NCBI RefSeq assembly: GCF_035967765.1
Contig: NZ_JAYWIT010000015.1
DNA length: 64,000 nt
Source: Conexibacter stalactiti
GTDB taxonomy: Bacteria; Actinomycetota; Thermoleophilia; Solirubrobacterales; Solirubrobacteraceae
Direction: 5' to 3' (one strand)
Of the stretch, positions 1 through 9,218 are shown piece by piece (position 1 is the stretch's first letter; every line of letters begins with the position of its first letter). The notes beneath the pieces were generated by a model that had not been told where the DNA came from, did no database searches, and saw nothing but the letters and a program-made list of their open reading frames with translations. The translations under genes were made by a program, and so were the position numbers.

Positions 1-46
1 AGAACCCGGCTGGTCCGGCTCCGACGACGGCGACCCGCTGCGCTGA
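1..46 (+). CDS. 3' end of an unidentified gene (partial)
   Basis: Frame 2 is open from the window edge to a TGA at 44-46 and would encode a 14-residue hydrophilic, Gly/Asp-rich C-terminus. It ends 15 nt before the stop of the convergent RTX-like gene, a spacing common in this window. Too little is present to assign a family; the other forward frames are also open here, so the call rests only on plausible gene packing. Confidence 0.3.
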   Translation, partial: EPGWSGSDDGDPLR

Positions 47-61
47 TGGCATACGTCGAGC

Positions 62-1513
62 CTAGCCGACCCGGCGGCGCTCGCGCAGGGGTTCCGCGGC
101 CGTCTGCCGCGCCAGCGTGCGGTCGGTGGTCGCGGCCGGCGGCTGCCAGAGGAAGCCGTCATAGCGGCTCGGTCTGCCGACGCGCGGCGTTCGCCCTCCG
201 CGACAGGCGCGCCGCTGCACGACGATCCGCACGAGCGCCCGCGGCGGCTGGCGCAGGACCAGCGTGACCGTCCGCGAGCGGACGCGGCCGGCGCGCATCG
301 GCACGACCCGCCGCGCGAGCAGGCGCGTGTCGGCGCCGGCGCCGCGCAGCGTGAGCGCGAAGCCGCAGCCCGGCGCGTAGTGCGTCCGCCCGGGGTCGAG
401 CGTCAGCCGCAGCCGCGCACCCTCGACGCGCAGATCGTCGACCGTCACGTCGGCGAGCTGGACGGACTCGCAGTCGGGCGCGACGGTCGCCGCCTGAGTC
501 GCGCCCGTGATGCCGTCGCGGCCGTCGCCGCAGCGGACCGGCCCGCTCGGGTCGGCGAAGCTGTCGTCGCCGCTGCCGCCGTCGAAGCTCGCCTTCGACC
601 CCGCGAAGCGGTCGTCGCCGGCGCCGCCGAACAGCAGCGCCCCCGCGTCGCCGCGCAGATCGTCGTCGCCGCCGCGGCCCTCGACGCGGTCGGCGCCCTT
701 GGCGGCGGACGGCACGGGGGAGGTCGCGTTGAGCGCGTTGTCGTGCTCGTCGCCGATCAGCACGTCGTCGCCGCTCCCGCCGTCGGCGTTCTCGATCCCG
801 CTCAGCCGGTCGCCCTCGCCGGGGGCGCCGCCGACGCCGGCGCCGAGGTCGACATGGACGGCGCTCGTGCGCTGGTAGCGGACCGAGTCCTGGCCCGGGG
901 AGTTCGGGTCCCCGGGACCACCGTCGATCAGGTCAGCCGAGAACGGTCCCTCGGGCGGGTCGTCGACGATCGTGTCGCCGCCGGCTCCCGCCTCGATCCG
1001 GTCGGCGCCGGCGCCGCCGGCGATGGCGTCGTTGCCAGAGCTGCCGGTGATCACGTCGTCGCCGGGGCCGCCGTCGAGCTTCGCGCCGTGGCCGTCCGTG
1101 GCAATCAGCGAGTCGCTGCCGTCACCGCCTTCGATCTCGACGTTGGTCGGCACGAGGCCGACGCGCACCTCGTCGTCCCCGTCACCGGCCCTCAGCACGA
1201 CCGTGCGCGAGGAGCCGGCGAGGTTGCAGACCGCCGCGCCGTCCGGCAGCGCTCTGCACTCCCCGCCGACGCGGATCGGACCGGCCGCGTCCCTCAGCAC
1301 CACGCCGCCCGAGCCGGGAGCGATCTCGACGCGGTTGACCTCGCCGGGATCGGCCGTCCACGTGATCGTCGTGACCGACGGCCATTGGCCTCTCGGCGCG
1401 TACTCCGCGACGGTCGCGGCCGTCACCGCCGAGGCGCCGGCCGCACCGGGCAGCAGCAGCGGCGCGAGCAGCGCGGCGGCGAGGAGCGAGCGGAGCTGCG
1501 TGGGGAGGCGCAT
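62..1513 (-). CDS. Secreted RTX-like calcium-binding repeat protein
   Basis: A 483-residue protein with an N-terminal signal peptide (basic n-region, Leu/Ala-rich core, cleavage near residue 26). The middle, roughly residues 110-330, carries many GGxGxDxL/I-type nonapeptide repeats (for example GGPGDDVITG, GGAGADRIEAG), the hallmark of hemolysin-type beta-roll calcium-binding domains. The C-terminal 130 residues are Arg-rich and beta-like without a recognised family. RTX repeats fold when they bind calcium outside the cell, so an extracellular role is inferred. GGAG lies 3 nt before the ATG. It resembles in layout the protein at 47551-48822 but the tails differ. Confidence 0.85.
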   Translation of the reverse strand: MRLPTQLRSLLAAALLAPLLLPGAAGASAVTAATVAEYAPRGQWPSVTTITWTADPGEVNRVEIAPGSGGVVLRDAAGPIRVGGECRALPDGAAVCNLAGSSRTVVLRAGDGDDEVRVGLVPTNVEIEGGDGSDSLIATDGHGAKLDGGPGDDVITGSSGNDAIAGGAGADRIEAGAGGDTIVDDPPEGPFSADLIDGGPGDPNSPGQDSVRYQRTSAVHVDLGAGVGGAPGEGDRLSGIENADGGSGDDVLIGDEHDNALNATSPVPSAAKGADRVEGRGGDDDLRGDAGALLFGGAGDDRFAGSKASFDGGSGDDSFADPSGPVRCGDGRDGITGATQAATVAPDCESVQLADVTVDDLRVEGARLRLTLDPGRTHYAPGCGFALTLRGAGADTRLLARRVVPMRAGRVRSRTVTLVLRQPPRALVRIVVQRRACRGGRTPRVGRPSRYDGFLWQPPAATTDRTLARQTAAEPLRERRRVG

Positions 1514-1552
1514 GCACTCCGAGACGGCGCGCAGCCGCTCGAGTTGCGCAGA

Positions 1553-3562
<2,010 letters not shown>

Positions 3563-3616
3563 GTCTCGACCCTAGTACGTTGCGGGAACACCACCACCAC
3601 AGGAGCCCTGCAAGCC

Positions 3617-4009
3617 GTGTCAACGAACCGCGAGTCCGTCACCGCGATCGGCGCGCCCGCCGCCGTCGGTCCGTACGTCCACGCCGTCCGCGCGGGCGGG
3701 ATGCTCTACTGCTCGGGCCAGATCCCGCTCCATCCCGAGACCGGCGAGCTGGTCGGCGAGACGACGGCCGAGCAGGCCGGCCGCTGCCTGGAGAACCTGC
3801 AGGCCGTCTGCGCCGCCGCCGGGGCGACGCTCGCCGACGCGGTCAAGATCACCGTCTACCTCGTCGACATGGACGACTTCACCGCCGTCAACGAGGTCTA
3901 CGCCTCCTTCTTCGAGACCGATCCGCCGGCGCGCGTGGCGGTCGCGGTGTCGAGACTGCCGCGCGGCGCGAGCGTCGAGCTCGACGCGATCGTCGCGCTG
4001 CCGGGCTGA
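3617..4009 (+). CDS. ridA: RidA family enamine/imine deaminase
   Basis: A 130-residue RidA/YjgF/UK114 protein, full length for the family. Conserved residues are visible: the IGPxAxxGPY-like start, R106 in the PPARV segment that binds the substrate carboxylate, and the ELDAIV C-terminal signature with E121. RidA hydrolyses reactive 2-aminoacrylate and related enamine/imines released by PLP dehydratases. The GTG start is chosen because AGGAG lies at 3601-3605. The threonine dehydratase gene begins only 8 nt after its stop, so the enzyme that makes the imine and the enzyme that removes it appear co-transcribed. Confidence 0.93.
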   Translation: MSTNRESVTAIGAPAAVGPYVHAVRAGGMLYCSGQIPLHPETGELVGETTAEQAGRCLENLQAVCAAAGATLADAVKITVYLVDMDDFTAVNEVYASFFETDPPARVAVAVSRLPRGASVELDAIVALPG

Positions 4010-4017
4010 GGCACGGG

Positions 4018-5265
4018 GTGACCGTCGACCTGGAGCGGGTGCGCCGGGCGGCGGTCTCCTACGCCGAGGTCGTGCGCGAGACGCCGGTGCTCAGCTCGCG
4101 CACGCTCAGTGAGCGGGTCGGCGCGACGATCGCGCTGAAGGCCGAGAACCTGCAGCGGACCGGCTCCTTCAAGCTGCGCGGCGCGCTCGCGAAGATCGCG
4201 GCGCTGGAGCCCGAGCGGGCGGCGGCCGGTGTCGTCGCCGGCAGCGCCGGCAACCACGGCCAGGCGGTCGCGTACGCGGCGCGGGCGCGGGGACTGCCGT
4301 GCGAGGTCTTCATGCCGATCGGCGCGCCCAACCAGAAGGTCGACGCCTGCGCCGAGTTCGGCGCGACCGTGCGGCTCGTCGGCGCCTCGGTCGACGAGTC
4401 GCTGGCGGCGGCGCGCGAACGCGCGCGGCAGACAGGGATGGCGTTCGTCCACCCGTTCGACGACGAGGACGTGATCGCCGGCCAGGGCGGGATCGGGCTG
4501 GAGCTGGCGGCGCAGGTGCGCGACCTGCGGCTGGTCGTCGTGCCGGTCGGCGGCGGCGGGCTCGTCAGCGGCGTCGCGGCCGCGTTGAAGACACTGCGGC
4601 CGGAGGTGCGCGTCGTCGGCGTGCAGGTCGACCGTTGCGCGCCGGTGCCGGCGTCGCTGGCCGGCGGCGCGCCGATCGCGATCGAGCGCGCGACCCCGAC
4701 GATCGCCGACGGGATCGCGGTCAAGCGGCCGGGGGAGCTGACCGTCGCGCTGATGCGCAGGTGGGTCGACGAGGTCGTCGTCGTGCCGGAGGACGGCGTC
4801 GCGGAGGCGATGGTGCTGCTGCTGGAGCGGGCGAAGCTGGTCGTCGAGGGGGCCGGCGCGGTCGGCGTCGCGGCGCTGCTCTCCGGCGCGGTCGCGCCGG
4901 CGGCGGAGGGCACGACGGCGGTCGTGCTGTCGGGCGGCAACGTCGACGCGGGCCTGCTGGCGTCGGTCGCGCGGCGCCACGAGTCGCAGGCGGGGCGCCG
5001 GCTGGTGCTGCTGACGCGCGTGCCCGACCGGCCCGGCGCGCTGGCGACGCTGCTCGGCCTCGTCGGCGCCCAGAACGCGAACCTCGTCGACATCACGCAC
5101 GTGCGCGAGGGGCTCGACCTGCACGTGCGCGAGACGGCGGTCCAGCTGGTGCTGGAGACGCGCGGTCGTGCGCACGCTGACGAGGTGCTGCGTGCGATCG
5201 CCGATGCCGGGTACGTGACGAGCACGCTCGCGGAAGGCAGTGGCGACGCGCCAGCTTCAGATTAG
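4018..5265 (+). CDS. ilvA: Threonine ammonia-lyase (threonine dehydratase) with ACT domain
   Basis: A 415-residue fold-type II PLP enzyme that deaminates threonine to 2-oxobutanoate, the first committed step toward isoleucine. The PLP lysine is K52 in TGSFKLRGA, the phosphate-binding glycine loop is PVGGGGLVSG near residue 180, and SAGNHGQA follows at about 80. A single ACT domain occupies about residues 325-405, as in compact TdcB-like/actinobacterial enzymes rather than the two-ACT biosynthetic form. GTG start at 4018, 8 nt after ridA, so translational coupling is likely. The exact biosynthetic or catabolic role cannot be told from sequence alone. Confidence 0.93.
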   Translation: MTVDLERVRRAAVSYAEVVRETPVLSSRTLSERVGATIALKAENLQRTGSFKLRGALAKIAALEPERAAAGVVAGSAGNHGQAVAYAARARGLPCEVFMPIGAPNQKVDACAEFGATVRLVGASVDESLAAARERARQTGMAFVHPFDDEDVIAGQGGIGLELAAQVRDLRLVVVPVGGGGLVSGVAAALKTLRPEVRVVGVQVDRCAPVPASLAGGAPIAIERATPTIADGIAVKRPGELTVALMRRWVDEVVVVPEDGVAEAMVLLLERAKLVVEGAGAVGVAALLSGAVAPAAEGTTAVVLSGGNVDAGLLASVARRHESQAGRRLVLLTRVPDRPGALATLLGLVGAQNANLVDITHVREGLDLHVRETAVQLVLETRGRAHADEVLRAIADAGYVTSTLAEGSGDAPASD

Positions 5266-5290
5266 GATCCAGAAGTTGGTCGTATAACTA

Positions 5291-5311
5291 CCTTCAACAC
5301 CATGTTGAAGG
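5291..5311 (+). promoter_or_regulatory. Perfect 8-bp inverted repeat over the sigma-factor ribosome binding site
   Basis: CCTTCAAC (5291-5298) and GTTGAAGG (5304-5311) are exact reverse complements with a 5-nt loop. The right arm contains AAGG of the AAGGAG Shine-Dalgarno (5308-5313) for the start at 5320. As RNA it would hide the ribosome binding site; as DNA it could be an operator. Confidence 0.6.
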
Positions 5312-5319
5312 AGTGCCCC

Positions 5320-5859
5320 ATGTGGGACCCGCGCGAGTTCTCCGAGACCTACCGCCGCCTGGCCCCTGTCGCCGTTCGAGCCGCCGATCGCGTGCTGCAC
5401 GATCGCGCGGCGGCGGAGGACGTCGCGCAGGACGTCTTCGCCCGCCTCTGGGAGCGGCCCGGCGCATACGACCCCGCTCGCGGCTCGCTCACCAGCTACG
5501 TCGCGATGGTCGCCCGCAGCCGCGCGCTCGACCGCTGGCGCTCACGCCAGGCGGCCGACGCGGCGACCGAGCGGATGTCGCGCGATGTCGAGCTGCAGAC
5601 CGACGGCAACGCCGCCGAGCTGGCCTACCAGCGGGCGCGCGTCGAGGCCTCGATCGAGGCGCTCGGCGCGGCGCCGCGCGAGCAGCGCCAAGCGGTCCTG
5701 CTCGCCTACGGCGCGGGTCTCAGCGCGCGCGAGGTGGCGGCGGCGACGAAGGTCCCCGTCGGCACCGCCAAGAGCCGCATCCGGCTCGGCCTGATCCGCA
5801 CGCGCGAGGCGCTCGGGATCACGGGCATCGCCGACCCGCCGGTCGGCACGGTCGCCTGA
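5320..5859 (+). CDS. ECF-type RNA polymerase sigma factor
   Basis: A 179-residue sigma-70 family protein of the extracytoplasmic-function size class. Region 2 is seen at about residues 33-75 (AAAEDVAQDVFARLWE and the following DRWRSR), and region 4 with its helix-turn-helix at about 130-165 (SAREVAAATKVPVGTAKSRI). The ATG at 5320 is preferred over one at 5302 because AAGGAG sits 6 nt upstream. No anti-sigma gene is adjacent; the next gene on the strand is a MerR-DICT regulator 29 nt away. An inverted repeat overlaps the ribosome binding site, so translational control or autoregulation is plausible. Confidence 0.9.
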   Translation: MWDPREFSETYRRLAPVAVRAADRVLHDRAAAEDVAQDVFARLWERPGAYDPARGSLTSYVAMVARSRALDRWRSRQAADAATERMSRDVELQTDGNAAELAYQRARVEASIEALGAAPREQRQAVLLAYGAGLSAREVAAATKVPVGTAKSRIRLGLIRTREALGITGIADPPVGTVA

Positions 5860-5888
5860 CCCCGCGACGGCCGGTAGCGTTGGCGATG

Positions 5889-6746
5889 ATGGCGAGGCTC
5901 TCGATCGGAGAGGTGTCGGCGCAGACCGGCGTCGGTGAGGGGACGCTGCGGATGTGGGAGCAGCGCTACGGCTTCCCGACGCCGGAGCGGACCGCCGCCG
6001 GCGCCCGCCGCTACAGCGAGCGCGACGTCGAGCTGATCCGGCAGATCGCGCGCGACCGCGACCGCGGGCTGGCGATGCGCGCCGCGATCGCGCGCGCGCA
6101 GCAGCCGTCGGGCCGCGACGTCTCCGTCTTCGCCGCGATGCGCAGGGAGGTTCCCGGGCTGATCCCGCAGCGGCTGTCGAAGTGGGCGCTGGTCGCGATC
6201 AGCCGCGCGATCGAGGACGAGTCGCTGGCCGCGGCCGAGCGGCCGGTCGTGCTCGCGACCTTCCAGCGCGAGCGCTTCTACCGCCACGTCGAGCGGCGCT
6301 GGGAGGAGCTGGCGCGAACGGCCCGGCTGGCCGTCGTGCTGGCCGACTTCCCGGCTCCGGAGATGCCGCTGTGGAAGCCGATCGAGGTGCCGATCGCGCC
6401 CGACGTCCCGCTCGTGCGCGAGTGGGCGCTGGTCGTCGACGCGGCCGGCTATGCCGCCTGCCTGTCGGCGTGGGAGATCCCCGACCAGGAGGAGGTCGCC
6501 GACCAGGACCGCCTCTTCGAGGCGATCTGGACGGTCGAGCCCGACGCCGTCCGCGAGGCGGCGCGGGTGCTGCTGCGGACCGCGGTCGCCAACGGCCCGG
6601 AGCTGCTCGGCAACGCCGAGCGGTTGCTCGACGACGTGCCGCCGGCGCGGGCCGACGCCGTCCGTCAGCTCAACGCGCTGACGAATCGGATGGTCGGCTA
6701 CGTCGCGCGCGCGGGCGTCGCCGCTCCGCCGGCGACGCCGGTCTGA
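5889..6746 (+). CDS. MerR-like HTH regulator with DICT sensory domain
   Basis: A 285-residue protein. Residues 1-70 form a MerR-type winged helix (IGEVSAQTGVGEGTLRMWEQRYGFP) as in the CarH/LitR branch. About 100-230 resemble the DICT domain, found in diguanylate-cyclase and two-component proteins, often with light or stress sensing. No B12-binding domain follows, so direct cobalamin sensing is unlikely. Two adjacent ATGs exist (5886, 5889); TAGCGT at 5875-5880 lies 8 nt before the second, which I chose. Its 3' end overlaps the convergent amidotransferase by 49 nt. The target genes are unknown. Confidence 0.8.
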   Translation: MARLSIGEVSAQTGVGEGTLRMWEQRYGFPTPERTAAGARRYSERDVELIRQIARDRDRGLAMRAAIARAQQPSGRDVSVFAAMRREVPGLIPQRLSKWALVAISRAIEDESLAAAERPVVLATFQRERFYRHVERRWEELARTARLAVVLADFPAPEMPLWKPIEVPIAPDVPLVREWALVVDAAGYAACLSAWEIPDQEEVADQDRLFEAIWTVEPDAVREAARVLLRTAVANGPELLGNAERLLDDVPPARADAVRQLNALTNRMVGYVARAGVAAPPATPV

Positions 6747-7486
6747 GCTTCGACGCGGGCGTGACGGTAGGCGCGCGCCTCGTCGACGAGCGCGGCGATC
6801 AGACGGCTGCCCTCGTCGGCCTCGGGGTGCCACTGGACGCCGAGCACGAAGGCGTGGTCGCGTGACTCGATCGCCTCCGGCAGCTCGTCCTTCGTCGCCC
6901 AGCCGCTGACGACGAGGCCCTTTCCGACCCTGCCGATCCCCTGGTGGTGATGGGACTTGGTGCCGTGCAGCTCCTCGCCGGCGGCGCGCGCGGCGAGCGA
7001 TCCGGGCGCGAGGCGGACGTCGTGGTCGGCGCCGTCGAAGGTGCCGATCGCCTTGCGGTGCTCGTGGTGGCCGAACTCCTCCGGCAGGTGCTGGCGCAGC
7101 GTGCCGCCGCTGGCGATGTTCAGCAGCTGCATGCCGCGGCAGATCCCGAGGTAGGGCAGGTCGCGCTCCATCGCGGCGCGCGTGACGGCCAGCTCGAAGG
7201 CGTCGCGCTCGGCCATCGTCTCCTGCGTCTCCGGATGGCGCTCGGCGCCGTAGAGGGCGGGGTCGATGTCGTTGCCGCCGGCCAGGATCAGCCCGTCGAC
7301 GAGGTCAAGCGCCTCGTGCGGGTCCTGCGTCAGGACCGGGTCGGGGGCGATCATCAGCGCCATTCCGCCGGCGGCGCGGATCGCGTCGAGGTAGTTGGTG
7401 GGGGTGAGGGCGGCCTGCTGGTCCCAGACGCTCCAACGGGCGCGTTCCAGCGAGGTGAGGATGCCGATCACGGGACGATTGGCCAT
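6698..7486 (-). CDS. puuD: Class I glutamine amidotransferase, gamma-glutamyl-GABA hydrolase-like
   Basis: A 262-residue peptidase C26/PuuD-like enzyme. The nucleophile is C116 in YLGICRGMQLL and the His-Glu pair is H220/E222 in GVQWHPE; SHHHQGI is typical of gamma-Glu hydrolases that release GABA or other amines from gamma-glutamyl conjugates. The ATG at 7486 is chosen over an upstream GTG-region extension because TACCCT lies 6 nt upstream and the extension is not family-like. Convergent overlap of 49 nt with the MerR-DICT gene; divergent from the GMC oxidoreductase across 61 bp containing a palindrome. The physiological substrate is not determined. Confidence 0.88.
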   Translation of the reverse strand: MANRPVIGILTSLERARWSVWDQQAALTPTNYLDAIRAAGGMALMIAPDPVLTQDPHEALDLVDGLILAGGNDIDPALYGAERHPETQETMAERDAFELAVTRAAMERDLPYLGICRGMQLLNIASGGTLRQHLPEEFGHHEHRKAIGTFDGADHDVRLAPGSLAARAAGEELHGTKSHHHQGIGRVGKGLVVSGWATKDELPEAIESRDHAFVLGVQWHPEADEGSRLIAALVDEARAYRHARVEAQTGVAGGAATPARAT

Positions 7487-7511
7487 CGCCTCAGGGTAAC
7501 GCGGTTCAAAC

Positions 7512-7527
7512 GTGACGCAGGCGTCAC
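7512..7527. promoter_or_regulatory. 16-bp palindrome in divergent promoter region
   Basis: GTGACGC (7512-7518) and GCGTCAC (7521-7527) are perfect reverse complements separated by 2 bp. The site lies between the divergent amidotransferase and GMC genes and just upstream of the TACGGT (7535-7540) element of the latter, a good position for an operator acting on both. Confidence 0.5.
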
Positions 7528-7547
7528 CTTCGTGTACGGTGGAGTCC

Positions 7548-9218
7548 ATGGAGGAGAACCGGCTGGACTACGACTGGCTCGTGATCGGCTCGGGCTTCGG
7601 CGGCAGCGTCTCGGCGCTGCGACTGTCGGAGAAGGGCTATCGCGTCGGCGTGCTCGAGAGCGGGCGACGCTTCCGCGACCGCGACTTCCCGAAGTCGAAC
7701 TGGAACCTGCGGCGCTACTTCTGGCTGCCGAGACTGGGGCTGAAGGGCTTCTTCCGCATCTCGACCTTCAAGGACGTGACGGTCGTCAGCGGCAGCGGCG
7801 TCGGCGGCGGCTCGCTCGGCTACGCGAACACGCTCTACGTCCCGCCGAGACGGTTCTTCGACGATCCGCAGTGGGCGGCGCTGAACGACTGGGAGCAGGC
7901 GCTGGCGCCGCACTATGCCGAGGCGCAGCGGATGCTCGGCGTCGTCCAGACGACGCTCGACGACCCCGCCGACGACCTCCTGCGCGAGTTCGGCGAGCAC
8001 CTCGGCGTCGGCCACACCTACAGAAAGACCCCGGTCGGCGTCTTCCTCGGGGAGGCCGGCAAGACCGTGCCGGACCCCTTCTTCGGCGGAGAGGGCCCCG
8101 ATCGCACCGGCTGCACGCAGTGCGGCCGCTGCATGGTCGGCTGTCCCGTCGGCGCGAAGAACACGCTCGTGAAGAACTACCTCTGGTTCGCCGAGAGACG
8201 CGGCGCGCAGGTCGTCCCCGACCGCACCGTGATCGACGTGCGGCCGCTCGGCGCCGCCGACGGCAGTGAGGGCTACGCCGTCACGCACGTCCCCTCCGGC
8301 GCCTGGCGCGAGCGCGACAAGGTGACGGTGACCGCGCGCGGCGTCGTCGTCGCGGCCGGCGCGCTCGGCACCAACAGACTGCTGCAGCGCTGCCGCCTCG
8401 GCGGCTCGCTGCCGAAGATCTCCAAGCGGCTCGGCGAGCTGGTGCGCACCAACAGCGAGGCGATCCTTGCCGTGACGGTGCCGAAGGACTACGCCGACGA
8501 CCTCACCAGACGGGTCGCGATCTCCGGCTCGATCTACCCCGATCCCGACACCCACATCGAGACCGTCACCTACGGCAAGGCCGGCGACGCGATGTCGTTC
8601 ATGTACACGCTGCTGGTCGGCGACGGCACGCGCGTGACACGGCCGCTGAAGCTGGTCGGCGCGGCGCTCAGATCACCGGGCACGTTCGTGAGACTGCTGT
8701 GGCCGAACGGCTGGTCGCGCCGCACGATCATCGTGCTGGTGATGCAGACGCTCGACAACGCGATCGCGCTGCGGGCGAAGAGAACGCCCTTCGGCGGGAT
8801 CCGCCTCACGACCGAGCAGGACGCCGACAGACCGAACCCGACGTACATCCCGATCGCGAACCAGACCGCCGAATGGCTGGCGGAGCGGACCGGCGGCGTC
8901 GCGCAGTCGTCGCTGATGGAGGCGGTCAACATCCCCTCGACGGCGCACATCCTCGGCGGCGCGGCGATCGCGGGCGATCCCGAGCACGGCGTCGTCGACG
9001 CCAACCAGCGCGTCTTCGGCTACGAGAACCTGCTCGTCTGCGACGGCTCGGCCGTGCCGGCGAACGTCGGCGTCAACCCGTCGTTGACGATCACCGCGCT
9101 GGCCGAGCACGCGATGAGCCACGTTCCGCCAGCCGCAGGCAGCGCTGATAGCGCAGCTTCTGCGCTCGGCTCTTCCGCGGCAGCGCCCAGCAGCGGCCGC
9201 GCGCCTTCGCCCGCTTGA
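7548..9218 (+). CDS. GMC-family FAD oxidoreductase with ferredoxin-like cysteine motif
   Basis: A 556-residue flavoprotein of the GMC/ChoD-like family. The ADP-binding GSGFGG motif is at residues 14-19 with a following Glu (LESGR); the C-terminal GMC signature includes NVGVNPSLTITALAEHA. C190-x2-C193-x2-C196-x3-C200-P matches a bacterial ferredoxin-type 4Fe-4S ligand set, seen in the mycobacterial ChoD-type subgroup. Sterol or other alcohol oxidation is possible but the substrate is unknown. The ATG has both GGTGGAG and TACGGT 7 nt upstream. The last 128 nt overlap the convergent subtilase; the extra C-terminal 30 residues are low complexity. Confidence 0.88.
   Translation: MEENRLDYDWLVIGSGFGGSVSALRLSEKGYRVGVLESGRRFRDRDFPKSNWNLRRYFWLPRLGLKGFFRISTFKDVTVVSGSGVGGGSLGYANTLYVPPRRFFDDPQWAALNDWEQALAPHYAEAQRMLGVVQTTLDDPADDLLREFGEHLGVGHTYRKTPVGVFLGEAGKTVPDPFFGGEGPDRTGCTQCGRCMVGCPVGAKNTLVKNYLWFAERRGAQVVPDRTVIDVRPLGAADGSEGYAVTHVPSGAWRERDKVTVTARGVVVAAGALGTNRLLQRCRLGGSLPKISKRLGELVRTNSEAILAVTVPKDYADDLTRRVAISGSIYPDPDTHIETVTYGKAGDAMSFMYTLLVGDGTRVTRPLKLVGAALRSPGTFVRLLWPNGWSRRTIIVLVMQTLDNAIALRAKRTPFGGIRLTTEQDADRPNPTYIPIANQTAEWLAERTGGVAQSSLMEAVNIPSTAHILGGAAIAGDPEHGVVDANQRVFGYENLLVCDGSAVPANVGVNPSLTITALAEHAMSHVPPAAGSADSAASALGSSAAAPSSGRAPSPA

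Noticed and set aside
5889..6746. B12-dependent light sensor of the CarH type
   Set aside because: The HTH resembles that branch, but the C-terminal domain lacks the cobalamin-binding ExxHxH motif and looks DICT-like.
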